Positions 1 to 6,552 are shown, counted from the first letter of the stretch. The stretch: DNA of 7,034 bases from Streptomyces sp. NRRL S-337 (GCF_000720175.1 NZ_JOIX01000143.1:1-7034); one strand, 5' to 3'. A program made the numbers and translations. Notes: generated by a model from the sequence alone, not told the origin.

Positions 1-1
1 C

Positions 2-628
2 ACCTGCACCTGTGTCGGCGTCACCGGCACCGCAACCGTCAACGTCACGGCGGCGACCAACTGCGTGGTCACCCTCTCCTCGACCCCCGCCAACCCGACC
101 GCCGGCCAGCCCGTCACCGTCACCGCCACCGTCACCTGCAACGGAGTCCCGGTACCCGGCGCGGTGGTGCTCTTCTCCACCTCCAGCGGCGCCCTGGGGG
201 TCGGGACCACCAATGCCTCCGGACAGGCCAGCGTGACCACCAGCGCGCTGCCGGCCGGCGCCAATGTCGTCACCGCCACGGTGATCTCCTCTTCGGGCGC
301 CTGCACCTGCACCGGCGTTTCCGGTACCGCGACGGTGAACGTCGGGGTGGGAATCCCCGTCCTGACGGCGAAGCCGGCCTGCTACGCGCTGAACTTCCCG
401 CCGGTGCCCTGGGCGTTCGCCCACGCCACGTTCAGCGTGAGCGGTGCGACCCCCGGATCGACGGTGACCTTCTCCGTCCTGGGCGGCACGGTGTGCACGG
501 CCGTGGCCGACGCGAGCGGTAACGCCAGCTGCACCGGCAACCTCAGCGTCACGCAGGTGCTGGCCTCCACCTACACCGCGACCAGCGGCGGGGTGACCGC
601 CACCGGCAGCCTGAAGTCCTGCCTCTGA
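2..628 (+). CDS. Secreted-type bacterial Ig-like (Big_1-like) domain repeat protein, 3' part only
   Basis: The frame is open from the first full codon at 2 to the TGA at 626-628, giving 208 residues; the start, signal peptide and any upstream domains lie left of the window. The sequence is Thr/Ser/Val/Ala/Gly-rich with alternating beta-strand patterns such as PANPTAGQPVTVTATVTC and GVPVPGAVVLFSTSSG, typical of invasin/intimin-like bacterial Ig domains. A motif recurs at the domain boundary (TCTCVGVTGTATVNV at residues 1-15, ACTCTGVSGTATVNV at residues 100-114), so the Ig unit is 99 residues. The last ~90 residues form a diverged final domain ending GSLKSCL, with no LPXTG motif or membrane anchor, so the protein is probably released or held non-covalently. 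Ten Cys in 208 residues is high and suggests disulfides outside the cell. The role is probably structural or adhesive at the cell surface, but this is inferred from fold alone. A GTG at 65 is an in-frame internal codon, not the start. Confidence 0.85.
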   Translation, partial: TCTCVGVTGTATVNVTAATNCVVTLSSTPANPTAGQPVTVTATVTCNGVPVPGAVVLFSTSSGALGVGTTNASGQASVTTSALPAGANVVTATVISSSGACTCTGVSGTATVNVGVGIPVLTAKPACYALNFPPVPWAFAHATFSVSGATPGSTVTFSVLGGTVCTAVADASGNASCTGNLSVTQVLASTYTATSGGVTATGSLKSCL

Positions 629-645
629 CGGATAGCCGGACACCA

Positions 646-682
646 CAGCCGTCCCCCGTAACGCAACTACGGGGGACGGCTG
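646..682. terminator. Bidirectional hairpin terminator between convergent genes
   Basis: Arms 646-660 and 668-682 are perfectly complementary over 15 bp around a 7-base loop (ACGCAAC). The hairpin lies 18 bases after the Ig-like gene's stop and 45 bases after the stop of the leftward DUF6314 gene. It is strong and GC-rich with no real U-tract, as is usual in streptomycetes, and can serve both directions. Confidence 0.85.
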
Positions 683-726
683 CTTGCTCTCAGGATAAGG
701 GGGGAGGCAGGGCCGGACCGCCGCGC

Positions 727-1299
727 TCAGCCCGCCGTCCGCCGGTACCGCGTGCGCAGCAGCTGCTGCTTGGCCGGGCCGGTGACCCGCCACTCCAGGT
801 GCCACTCGTCCGCCGAGCGGACCGTGAAGGTCCCCTCGTAGCGGTCCTCGGCGCAGGGGTGGACGGCGGTCCAGTGTCCGGTGCTGAGGTCGAGGTCGTG
901 GAAGGGCCGGCCGTCGGCGAAGTCGATGTCGGCGCTGCCGTCGGGGCGGGGCCGCAGGCGGAGCGTCCGGCTCGCCGGGTAGGCCGTGCCGTCCCAGGTC
1001 AGCTCGCCCTCCTCCACGTGCAGCAGCGCGCCGCCGGCCGGGTCGGGCCGGAAGTCGGCGGTGCCGTGGAAGCGGCCTTCGGTGCCGGTCCGCAAGTCGT
1101 GCACGGTGCGCTCGACACTCCAGCGTCCCGACAGGTACCCGGCGACATCGGGAACCGAGGGGAGCGGCCCGTCGTGCGGGGCCTCCGCGTACGGGGCCTC
1201 CGCGTGCGGGTCCTCCTCGTACGGGGCCTCCGCGTACGGAGTCTCCTCGTGCGGGTCCGGAGCCTGCCGTTCCTCGTGTGCTGGCTGCGCGCTGGACAT
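727..1299 (-). CDS. DUF6314 family protein with acidic pentapeptide-repeat N-terminus
   Basis: This encodes 190 residues, from ATG (complement of 1297-1299) to TGA (complement of 727-729). Residues ~50-187 match my memory of the actinobacterial DUF6314 family: YLSGRWSVERTVHDL, then LLHVEEGEL, ADGRPFHDLDLSTGHW, HPCAEDRYEGTF and WRVTGPAKQQLLRTRYRR near the C-terminus. The function of the family is unknown; the alternating polar/aromatic strand pattern would suit a small beta-barrel, which is inference. Residues ~14-44 are a low-complexity stretch of six pentapeptides of the form [DTA]-P-[HY]-[EAD]-[EG], rich in Pro, Glu, Tyr and His, likely a disordered tail. The start is supported by GGGAG nine bases upstream of ATG on the minus strand. 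A shorter form starting after the repeat cannot be excluded. There is no signal peptide or membrane segment, so it is probably cytoplasmic. The gene is divergent from the choline operon, but nothing in its sequence ties it to choline. Confidence 0.85.
   Translation of the reverse strand: MSSAQPAHEERQAPDPHEETPYAEAPYEEDPHAEAPYAEAPHDGPLPSVPDVAGYLSGRWSVERTVHDLRTGTEGRFHGTADFRPDPAGGALLHVEEGELTWDGTAYPASRTLRLRPRPDGSADIDFADGRPFHDLDLSTGHWTAVHPCAEDRYEGTFTVRSADEWHLEWRVTGPAKQQLLRTRYRRTAG
1174..1263. repeat. 15-bp in-frame tandem repeat, six units
   Basis: Six consecutive 15-base units (1174, 1189, 1204, 1219, 1234, 1249), based on GTACGGGGCCTCCGC, lie inside the DUF6314 gene. Units 2 and 4 are identical; the others differ by a few bases. 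The unit length is a multiple of three, so copy changes would only add or remove pentapeptides in the acidic N-terminal tail. Confidence 0.85.
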
Positions 1300-1392
1300 G
1301 GCCCCATTCTCCCGTCCGCCCGCGCCGTCACCCCATCGGCCCCACCCGGGTCCCCGCCGCTCCCCGCCGGCCGCTCGCACCGTGCGGACCAG

Positions 1393-1430
1393 CGGTGACG
1401 GTCTTACGCTCGGTGTATTGATCGTCACGG
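1393..1430. promoter_or_regulatory. Candidate operator/promoter region of the divergent pair
   Basis: The 231-bp space between the two divergent starts contains an imperfect inverted repeat: 1393-1403 (CGGTGACGGTC) and 1420-1430 (GATCGTCACGG), 9 of 11 positions matching, 16-base spacer. The spacer plus right arm is the least GC-rich patch of the region (CTTACGCTCGGTGTATTGAT). Its position, about 100 bases from both start codons, suits a shared promoter or a regulator site. No confident -35/-10 pair was found and the site is not matched to any known regulator. Confidence 0.3.
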
Positions 1431-1530
1431 AGATGCGCACGGCGGCCGGATGGTGGCAGTGCGCCCCCGGCCCGTCCGCCGTGCCCCGCGCTGCCGCCCC
1501 GTAAGCGCCCGGAGAACGAAAGGCACCACC

Positions 1531-3000
1531 ATGCCGGAGCTGTTCATCGGCGGTCAGTGGACCGCAGCGGCCGACGGGCGGGTGCGGGAGATCCGCTGTC
1601 CGGCGGACGGCACGCTGGTCGCGACCGTCGACGAGGGCGGACCGAGGGACGTCGCGGCGGCGATCACCGCGGCCCGCACCGCCTTCGACGACGGTCCCTG
1701 GCCGCGCACACCGGCGGCCGAGCGCGGCCGGCTGGTGCTCCGCGTCGCCGAGCTGCTGGGGCGCGACAAGGACGCGCTGGCCAGGGCGGAATCGCTGGAC
1801 ACCGGCAAGCGGCTGGTGGAGAGCGAGTACGACATGGACGACATCGCCAACTGCTTCCGCTACTTCGGCAACCTCGCCGCGGCCGGCGGCACCGACCGGG
1901 TGGTGGACACCGGCATCGCGGAGACCGACAGCACGGTGCGGCACGAGCCGGTCGGGGTGTGCGCCCTGATCACCCCGTGGAACTATCCGCTGCTGCAGAC
2001 CGCGTGGAAGGTCGCCCCCGCACTGGCCGCCGGCAACACCTTCGTGCTGAAGCCCAGCGAGCTCACCCCGCACACCGCCGTCCACCTGATGCGGCTGCTG
2101 GACGAGGCCGGGCTGCCGGCCGGTGCCGGCAACCTGGTGCTGGGCACCGGCCCGGTGGTGGGCGCGCCGCTGACCGAGGACCCGCGGGTGGACATGGTGT
2201 CGTTCACCGGCGGGCTGCTCACCGGGCGGCGGATCATGGCCGCGGCGGCGCCGACGGTGAAGAAGATCGCCCTCGAGCTGGGCGGCAAGAACCCGAACAT
2301 CGTCTTCGCGGACGCGGACTTCGACACCGCGGTCGACTACGCCCTGACCGCGGTCTTCCTGCACTCGGGACAGGTCTGCTCGGCGGGCGCCCGGCTGCTG
2401 GTCCAGGAGGAGCTGCACGACGCGTTCGTGGACGAGCTGGTCTCGCGCGCCCAGCGGATCCGGCTGGGCGGGCCCTTCGACGAGCACGCCCGCACCGGCC
2501 CGCTGATCTCCGCCGAGCACCGGGCCAAGGTCGAGGCCTACGTGGCGGCCGGGCTCGACGAGGGCGCGGTGCTGCTCTGCGGCGGCTCGGCGCCGGACGA
2601 CCCGTCGCTGGCGAACGGCTACTACTACCTGCCGACGGTGCTGGACGAGTGCACGCCGGACATGTCGGTGATCCGCGACGAGTCGTTCGGGCCGGTGCTG
2701 ACTGTCGAGCGGTTCCGCGACGAGGACGAGGCGGTCTCACTCGCCAACGACACGGTCTACGGCCTGGCCGGGGCGGTGTGGACGCAGGACGGCGAGCGTG
2801 CGCACCGGGTCGCCGCACGGCTGCGGGCCGGCACGATCTGGATCAACGACTTCCACCCGTACGTGCCGCAGGCGGAGTGGGGCGGGATGAAGCAGTCCGG
2901 TGTGGGCCGGGAGCTGGGACCGGCGGGGCTGGCGGAGTACCAGGAGGCCAAGCACGTCTGGCGCAATACCGCGCCACGGCCGCAGAGGTGGTTCGAATGA
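1531..3000 (+). CDS. betB: Betaine aldehyde dehydrogenase (NAD(P)+-dependent, ALDH superfamily)
   Basis: This 489-residue protein has the normal ALDH length. It should oxidise betaine aldehyde to glycine betaine in the cytoplasm. Visible motifs are ITPWNYP with oxyanion Asn151, VLKPSE with Lys174 for cofactor binding, ELGGKNP with general base Glu249, SGQVCSAG with nucleophile Cys283, ESFGPVL near residue 395, and the C-terminal GGMKQSGVGRELG. Motifs such as EPVGVCALITPWNYPLLQ and INDFHPYVPQAEWGG resemble GbsA/BetB-type enzymes rather than generic ALDHs, as does its place in an operon with a choline oxidase-like gene. The ATG at 1531 is chosen because GAAAGG (1518-1523) sits seven bases upstream and the protein begins with the usual ELFIGGQW; an in-frame GTG at 1450 would add 27 residues of Arg/Pro-rich non-homologous sequence. 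Oddity: the usual FTGS of the Rossmann region is FTGG (Gly228). A related aminoaldehyde dehydrogenase activity is the main alternative. Confidence 0.9.
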   Translation: MPELFIGGQWTAAADGRVREIRCPADGTLVATVDEGGPRDVAAAITAARTAFDDGPWPRTPAAERGRLVLRVAELLGRDKDALARAESLDTGKRLVESEYDMDDIANCFRYFGNLAAAGGTDRVVDTGIAETDSTVRHEPVGVCALITPWNYPLLQTAWKVAPALAAGNTFVLKPSELTPHTAVHLMRLLDEAGLPAGAGNLVLGTGPVVGAPLTEDPRVDMVSFTGGLLTGRRIMAAAAPTVKKIALELGGKNPNIVFADADFDTAVDYALTAVFLHSGQVCSAGARLLVQEELHDAFVDELVSRAQRIRLGGPFDEHARTGPLISAEHRAKVEAYVAAGLDEGAVLLCGGSAPDDPSLANGYYYLPTVLDECTPDMSVIRDESFGPVLTVERFRDEDEAVSLANDTVYGLAGAVWTQDGERAHRVAARLRAGTIWINDFHPYVPQAEWGGMKQSGVGRELGPAGLAEYQEAKHVWRNTAPRPQRWFE

Positions 3001-4598
3001 CCCCGCCGGGCCCGCCCCGCCCGGAACCCGGCAACGGCCGAGCGCACGGGAACGAGCACGCACACGACGACGCCTCGCTCGCCGAGCTCGGCTACAAGCC
3101 GGAACTCAAGCGCACGCTGGGCAACTTCCACACCTTCGCCGCCGGGATCAGCTACATCTCCATCCTGACCGGCACCTTCCAGCTGTTCTACTTCGGTATC
3201 GCGCACGGCGGCCCGGCCTACTGGTGGTCCTGGCCGATGGTGTTCGCCGGCCAGCTGATGGTGGCGCTGTGCTTCTGCGAGCTGGCCGCCCGGTATCCGG
3301 TGGCCGGTTCGATCTACAACTGGTCCAAGCAGCTCGGCGGTCCGCACGTCGGCTGGCTCGGCGGCTGGCTGATGCTGACCGCCTCGATGGTGTCGCTGTC
3401 CGCGGTGGCGCTGGCCTATCAGGTGACGCTGCCGCAGATCTCCTCCTGGTTCCAGTTCATCGGCGACGGCACCGGGAAGTCCGCGGCCGCCAACGCCGTC
3501 CTGCTCGGCACCGTCCTGGTCGCCTTCACCACCCTGGTCAACGCCTTCGGCGTGAAGCTGATGGCCCGGATCAACTCCGCGGGCGTGGCGATCGAGCTGG
3601 TCGCCGCGATCGTCCTGGTGCTGCTGCTCGCCGCGCACGTCACCCGCGGGCCGGACGCGGTCACCGACACCTTCGGCCTGGGCAGCGGGGAGACCCTCGG
3701 CTACTTCGGCGCGTTCCTCACCGCGTCCCTGGCCTCGGCGTACGTCATGTACGGCTTCGACACCGCCTCCTCGCTCGGCGAGGAGTCCAAGGACCCCGGC
3801 CGGAACGCCCCGCGCGCGATCCTGCGGGCCCTGATCGCGTCCTTCCTGATCGGCGGGCTGATCCTGCTCTTCGCCCTGCTGTCCGTACCGGACCTGCACG
3901 CCAAGGAGCTGTCGGTGGACGGCCTCCAGTACGTCGTGCTGGCCACCCTCGGTTCGACGATCGGGCAGATCGTGCTGTGGTGCGTGGTCATCGCGATCAC
4001 GGTGTGCGAGCTGGCGGTGCACACCGCGGGCATCCGGCTGGCGTTCGCCATGGCCCGGGACAACAACCTGCCGGCCTCCTCGCTGCTGGCCAAGGTCAGC
4101 CCGCGGTTCCAGACCCCGGTGCTGCCCGCGATCATCATCGGGCTGGTGGCGGTCGGCATCCTGTTCCTCAACGTCAACCAGCCGCAGATCTTCTCGGTGA
4201 TCACCAGCATCGCGATCATCATGATCTACCTGGCGTACCTGGCGGTGACGCTGCCGATGCTGGTGCAGCGGCTGCGCGGCAACTGGACACCGCTCAAGGG
4301 CAAGTTCTCGCTGGGGAAGTTCGGGCTCCCGGTCAACATCCTCGCGGTGCTGTGGGGCGCGGGCATGTCCCTCAACCTCGCCTGGCCGCGCGCCGCGGTC
4401 TACAACGCGACCGGCCCGCAGCACTGGTACCTGCGCTGGGGCGCGTTCCTGTTCATCGGCGTCGTCGCGCTCGGCGGCTTCGCCTACTACTGGTTCGTCC
4501 AGCGCAAGAAGACCGGTGTGCTGGCCATGCACGCCGCCGAGCTCCCCGACGACACCCAGCCGGGCGGCCCGGGTACCCCCTCCTCCCCCACCCCCTGA
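2997..4598 (+). CDS. APC-superfamily permease, ACT-like (amino acid/choline transporter type)
   Basis: This 533-residue membrane protein has about twelve hydrophobic segments (roughly 46-68, 77-96, 119-142, 164-184, 194-214, 234-256, 276-297, 322-345, 373-393, 399-422, 445-463, 481-501). Family signs are FHTFAAGISYISILTG at the first helix, CELAARYPVAGSIYNW after the second, and the loop EESKDPGRNAPRAIL (262-276), typical of APC permeases of the GABA/choline/amino acid branch. The N-terminal ~25 residues are hydrophilic and His/Asn/Pro-rich; the C-terminus ends in a Pro/Gly tail. The ATG overlaps the betB stop as ATGA, and GAGGTG (2985-2990) inside betB lies six bases upstream, so translation is probably coupled. 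Placement between a betaine aldehyde dehydrogenase and a choline oxidase-like gene suggests import of choline or a related quaternary amine, likely proton- or sodium-driven. The substrate is inferred from context; GABA, ethanolamine or an amino acid is possible. It is not a BCCT-type BetT. Confidence 0.85.
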   Translation: MTPPGPPRPEPGNGRAHGNEHAHDDASLAELGYKPELKRTLGNFHTFAAGISYISILTGTFQLFYFGIAHGGPAYWWSWPMVFAGQLMVALCFCELAARYPVAGSIYNWSKQLGGPHVGWLGGWLMLTASMVSLSAVALAYQVTLPQISSWFQFIGDGTGKSAAANAVLLGTVLVAFTTLVNAFGVKLMARINSAGVAIELVAAIVLVLLLAAHVTRGPDAVTDTFGLGSGETLGYFGAFLTASLASAYVMYGFDTASSLGEESKDPGRNAPRAILRALIASFLIGGLILLFALLSVPDLHAKELSVDGLQYVVLATLGSTIGQIVLWCVVIAITVCELAVHTAGIRLAFAMARDNNLPASSLLAKVSPRFQTPVLPAIIIGLVAVGILFLNVNQPQIFSVITSIAIIMIYLAYLAVTLPMLVQRLRGNWTPLKGKFSLGKFGLPVNILAVLWGAGMSLNLAWPRAAVYNATGPQHWYLRWGAFLFIGVVALGGFAYYWFVQRKKTGVLAMHAAELPDDTQPGGPGTPSSPTP

Positions 4599-4612
4599 CT
4601 GGAGACGGCCCG

Positions 4613-6175
4613 ATGTCCCAAGAGATCCCTGCGGACGAGTTCGACTACGTCGTGGTCGGTGGCGGCACGGCCGGCGCGGTCGTGGCGGCCCGGCTGAGCG
4701 AGGACCCCGCGGTCACCGTCTGCCTGCTGGAGGCCGGCCCGAGCGACGTCGACGACGACAACATCCTGCGGCTGGACCGCTGGATGGGCCTGCTGGAGTC
4801 CGGTTACGACTGGGACTATCCGGTCGAGCCGCAGGAGAACGGCAACAGCTTCATGCGGCACGCCCGCGCCAAGGTGCTGGGCGGCTGCTCCTCGCACAAT
4901 TCCTGCATCGCCTTCTGGGCGCCCGCCGAGGACCTCGACGAGTGGGCCGTGCTGGGCTGCACGGGCTGGCACTCCCGGGACACCTTCCCGCTCTTCACCC
5001 GCCTGGAGAGCAATGACGCACCCGGCGACCACCACGGCCGCACCGGCCCGGTCACCCTGCGCACCGTCCCGCCGCGCGACCCCTGCGGGGTGGCCCTGCT
5101 GGAGGCGTGCGCGGCGTCCGGCATCCCCACCACCCCGTTCAACACCGGCCGGACGGTCGTCCGCGGCGCCAACTGGTTCCAGATCAACTGCCGCCCCGAC
5201 GGCACCCGTTCCTCGTCCTCGGTGTCCTACCTCCACCCCGTCATGGGCACCCGGCGCAATCTGGACGTCCGCACCGGGCTCCAGGCCAAGCGCCTGACCT
5301 TCGACGCCGACCGCCGCTGCACCGGCGTGGACTACCTGGCTCCCGACCTGATCCGCACCCACAGCGTACGCGCCCGCCGCGAGGTCATCGTGTCCTGCGG
5401 CGCCATCGACACCCCGAAGCTGCTGATGCTCTCCGGCATCGGCCCGGCCGACCACCTCCGCGACGTCGGCGTGGACGTCCTGCTCGACTCCCCCGGTGTC
5501 GGCGCGAACCTCCAGGACCACCCGGAGGGCGTGATCATGTGGGAGGCCAAGCAGCCGATGGTCACCTCGTCGACGCAGTGGTGGGAGATCGGCATCTTCG
5601 TCGACACCGAGCCGGGCCTGGACCGCCCGGACCTGATGTTCCACTACGGCTCCGTGCCGTTCGACCTGAACACCTACCGCCGCGGCTACCCCACTTCGGA
5701 GAACGCCTTCTGCCTCACCCCGAACGTCACCCGCGCCCGCTCCCTGGGCACCGTGCGCCTGCGCACCCGGGACTTCCGCGACAAGCCGAGGGTCGATCCG
5801 CGCTACTTCACCCACGAGCACGACGTCCGGGTGATGCTCCACGGCCTGCGGCTGGCCCGCGAGATCGTCGCCCAGGCCCCGATGGCCGACTGGGCCGGTC
5901 CGGAACTCGCACCGGGCCCCTCCGCCCGGTCCGACGAGGAACTGCTGGACTACGTCCGCGCCACCCACAACACCGTCTACCACCCCGCCTGCACGGTCCA
6001 CATGGGCGCTCCCGACGACCCGGCCGCCCCGCTCGACCCGGAACTGCGGGTCAAGGGCGTCGGCGGTCTGCGGGTGGCCGACGGCTCGGTCATGCCATTC
6101 CTGCCGGCCGTGAACCCGTGCATCACCACGATGATGATCGGCGAGAAATGCGCCGACCTGATCCGCGCCACCTGA
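4613..6175 (+). CDS. codA: GMC-family flavoprotein, choline oxidase-like
   Basis: This 520-residue protein has an N-terminal FAD-binding Rossmann motif VVVGGGTAGAVVAARLSED (13-31) with LLEAGP (38-43). It strongly resembles Arthrobacter globiformis choline oxidase as I recall it: LESGYDWDYPVEPQENGNS, ARAKVLGGCSSHNSC, STQWWEIGIF and HYGSVPFD are near-identical stretches. Counterparts of known functional residues are visible: His95 (covalent FAD link, His99), Ser97 (Ser101), Glu311 (trimethylammonium contact, Glu312), His344 (His351), His457 and Asn501 (catalytic His466/Asn510). The second GMC signature is present as CGAIDTPKLLMLSGIGP. It should oxidise choline to betaine aldehyde, and possibly on to glycine betaine, reducing O2 to H2O2 if a true oxidase; a dehydrogenase role with another acceptor cannot be excluded. 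It follows the permease by 14 bases with GGAGA (4601-4605) seven bases before ATG, so it is the last gene of the operon. Oddities: HPACTVHMG replaces the usual HPxGTxxMG, and NPC (501-503) replaces NPN. Confidence 0.88.
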   Translation: MSQEIPADEFDYVVVGGGTAGAVVAARLSEDPAVTVCLLEAGPSDVDDDNILRLDRWMGLLESGYDWDYPVEPQENGNSFMRHARAKVLGGCSSHNSCIAFWAPAEDLDEWAVLGCTGWHSRDTFPLFTRLESNDAPGDHHGRTGPVTLRTVPPRDPCGVALLEACAASGIPTTPFNTGRTVVRGANWFQINCRPDGTRSSSSVSYLHPVMGTRRNLDVRTGLQAKRLTFDADRRCTGVDYLAPDLIRTHSVRARREVIVSCGAIDTPKLLMLSGIGPADHLRDVGVDVLLDSPGVGANLQDHPEGVIMWEAKQPMVTSSTQWWEIGIFVDTEPGLDRPDLMFHYGSVPFDLNTYRRGYPTSENAFCLTPNVTRARSLGTVRLRTRDFRDKPRVDPRYFTHEHDVRVMLHGLRLAREIVAQAPMADWAGPELAPGPSARSDEELLDYVRATHNTVYHPACTVHMGAPDDPAAPLDPELRVKGVGGLRVADGSVMPFLPAVNPCITTMMIGEKCADLIRAT

Positions 6176-6177
6176 CC

Positions 6178-6198
6178 GCCCCCGGGGGCCCCGCCCCC
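6178..6198. terminator. Possible weak terminator after the choline operon
   Basis: Starting three bases past the stop codon there is a 12-base palindrome (GCCCCCGGGGGC, 6178-6189). An overlapping hairpin has arms GGGGG (6184-6188) and CCCCC (6194-6198), a five-base loop and only TT after it. It is short and of low specificity in GC-rich DNA, so it is a weak candidate. Confidence 0.3.
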
Positions 6199-6214
6199 TT
6201 GCGCGCACATCAAA

Positions 6215-6356
6215 GACCTACGAGGTGGGCTCCCTTCGCCGGCATTGTCCGGATCAGGTGCTTGGGGGTCGCCGTCCGGTCCGCATGACCTTTCAGCCTC
6301 TCAGCCCGACCTTCACTCACGTCCTCGGCGAGAACCGAAGTCCTCGTTGCGAGGTC
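6215..6356 (-). promoter_or_regulatory. TPP riboswitch-like element, orphan and possibly degenerate
   Basis: Read on the minus strand, 6260 to 6231 gives CACCTGATCCGG, ACAATG, CCGGCGAAGGGA, the hallmark P4/P5 and pyrophosphate-binding strand of the thi-box. Upstream, at 6304-6299, lies CTGAGA, the pyrimidine-binding element, within GGGCTGAGAGG. Order and spacing fit actinobacterial TPP riboswitches. An outer helix is possible between GACCTCG (6356-6350) and CGTAGGTC (6222-6215), with one bulged base. The 5' half is unconvincing: I do not find the usual GGGGTGC-type P2 strand followed by a clear P3 stem. The nearest options are GGTCG/CGACC (6311-6307 with 6270-6266) or GGTT/GACC. Transcription would run leftward into the 3' end of the choline oxidase-like gene, whose stop lies ~40 bases beyond; no thiamine gene follows on that strand. 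A poor candidate promoter (TTCCAT, 16 bases, TATCCT; complement of 6427-6400) lies upstream. The rest of 6357-6513 shows nothing recognisable. Confidence 0.72.
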
Positions 6357-6513
6357 CGCTCCAATCGGACTCCCTCGCTCGCCCCGTAGGCCGGTCTTCA
6401 GGATACTCCCGACGAAAGAGGATGGAATAGGCCCAGGGCAGGTTTTTCAGATAATTTCCGACATCTCCGGTGACCGTCCCCCGACGCACCTCCCGCACCC
6501 CCAGACATGCAGA

Positions 6514-6537
6514 AAACCCCTGGTCAACCAGGGGTTT
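6514..6537 (-). terminator. Intrinsic terminator of tRNA-Leu
   Basis: Arms 6514-6524 and 6527-6537 are perfectly complementary (AAACCCCTGG stem, TCAA turn). Read on the minus strand it lies ~16 bases after the tRNA CCA end and runs into TTTTCT, a proper U-rich tail. A second CCAGGGGTT copy at 6538-6546, just before it in transcription order, could compete for pairing with the same arm. Confidence 0.85.
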
Positions 6538-6552
6538 CCAGGGGTTCTCATG

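Noticed and set aside
799..1504. Plus-strand open frames (799-1398 and 986-1504) opposite the DUF6314 gene
   Set aside because: They are complementary shadows extended by the 15-bp repeat; they have no RBS and no recognisable protein, while the minus frame carries the conserved domain.
727..2520. 597-residue minus-strand open frame running through betB into the DUF6314 gene
   Set aside because: Only the last 190 residues (from the ATG at 1299) are a real protein. The rest is antisense to betB, with low-complexity Arg/Gly/Val/His composition typical of GC-rich shadows.
2757..4532. Long minus-strand open frame (591 residues) opposite the permease
   Set aside because: It is antisense to a clearly conserved membrane protein; its composition is Gln/Asp/Arg/His/Gly-rich with no domain, as expected from the high-GC complement.
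4487..6208. 573-residue minus-strand open frame immediately downstream of the riboswitch-like element
   Set aside because: It was considered as the riboswitch's target because its GTG lies just beyond the element. The product is low-complexity shadow sequence of the choline oxidase-like gene, with no thiamine-related motif.
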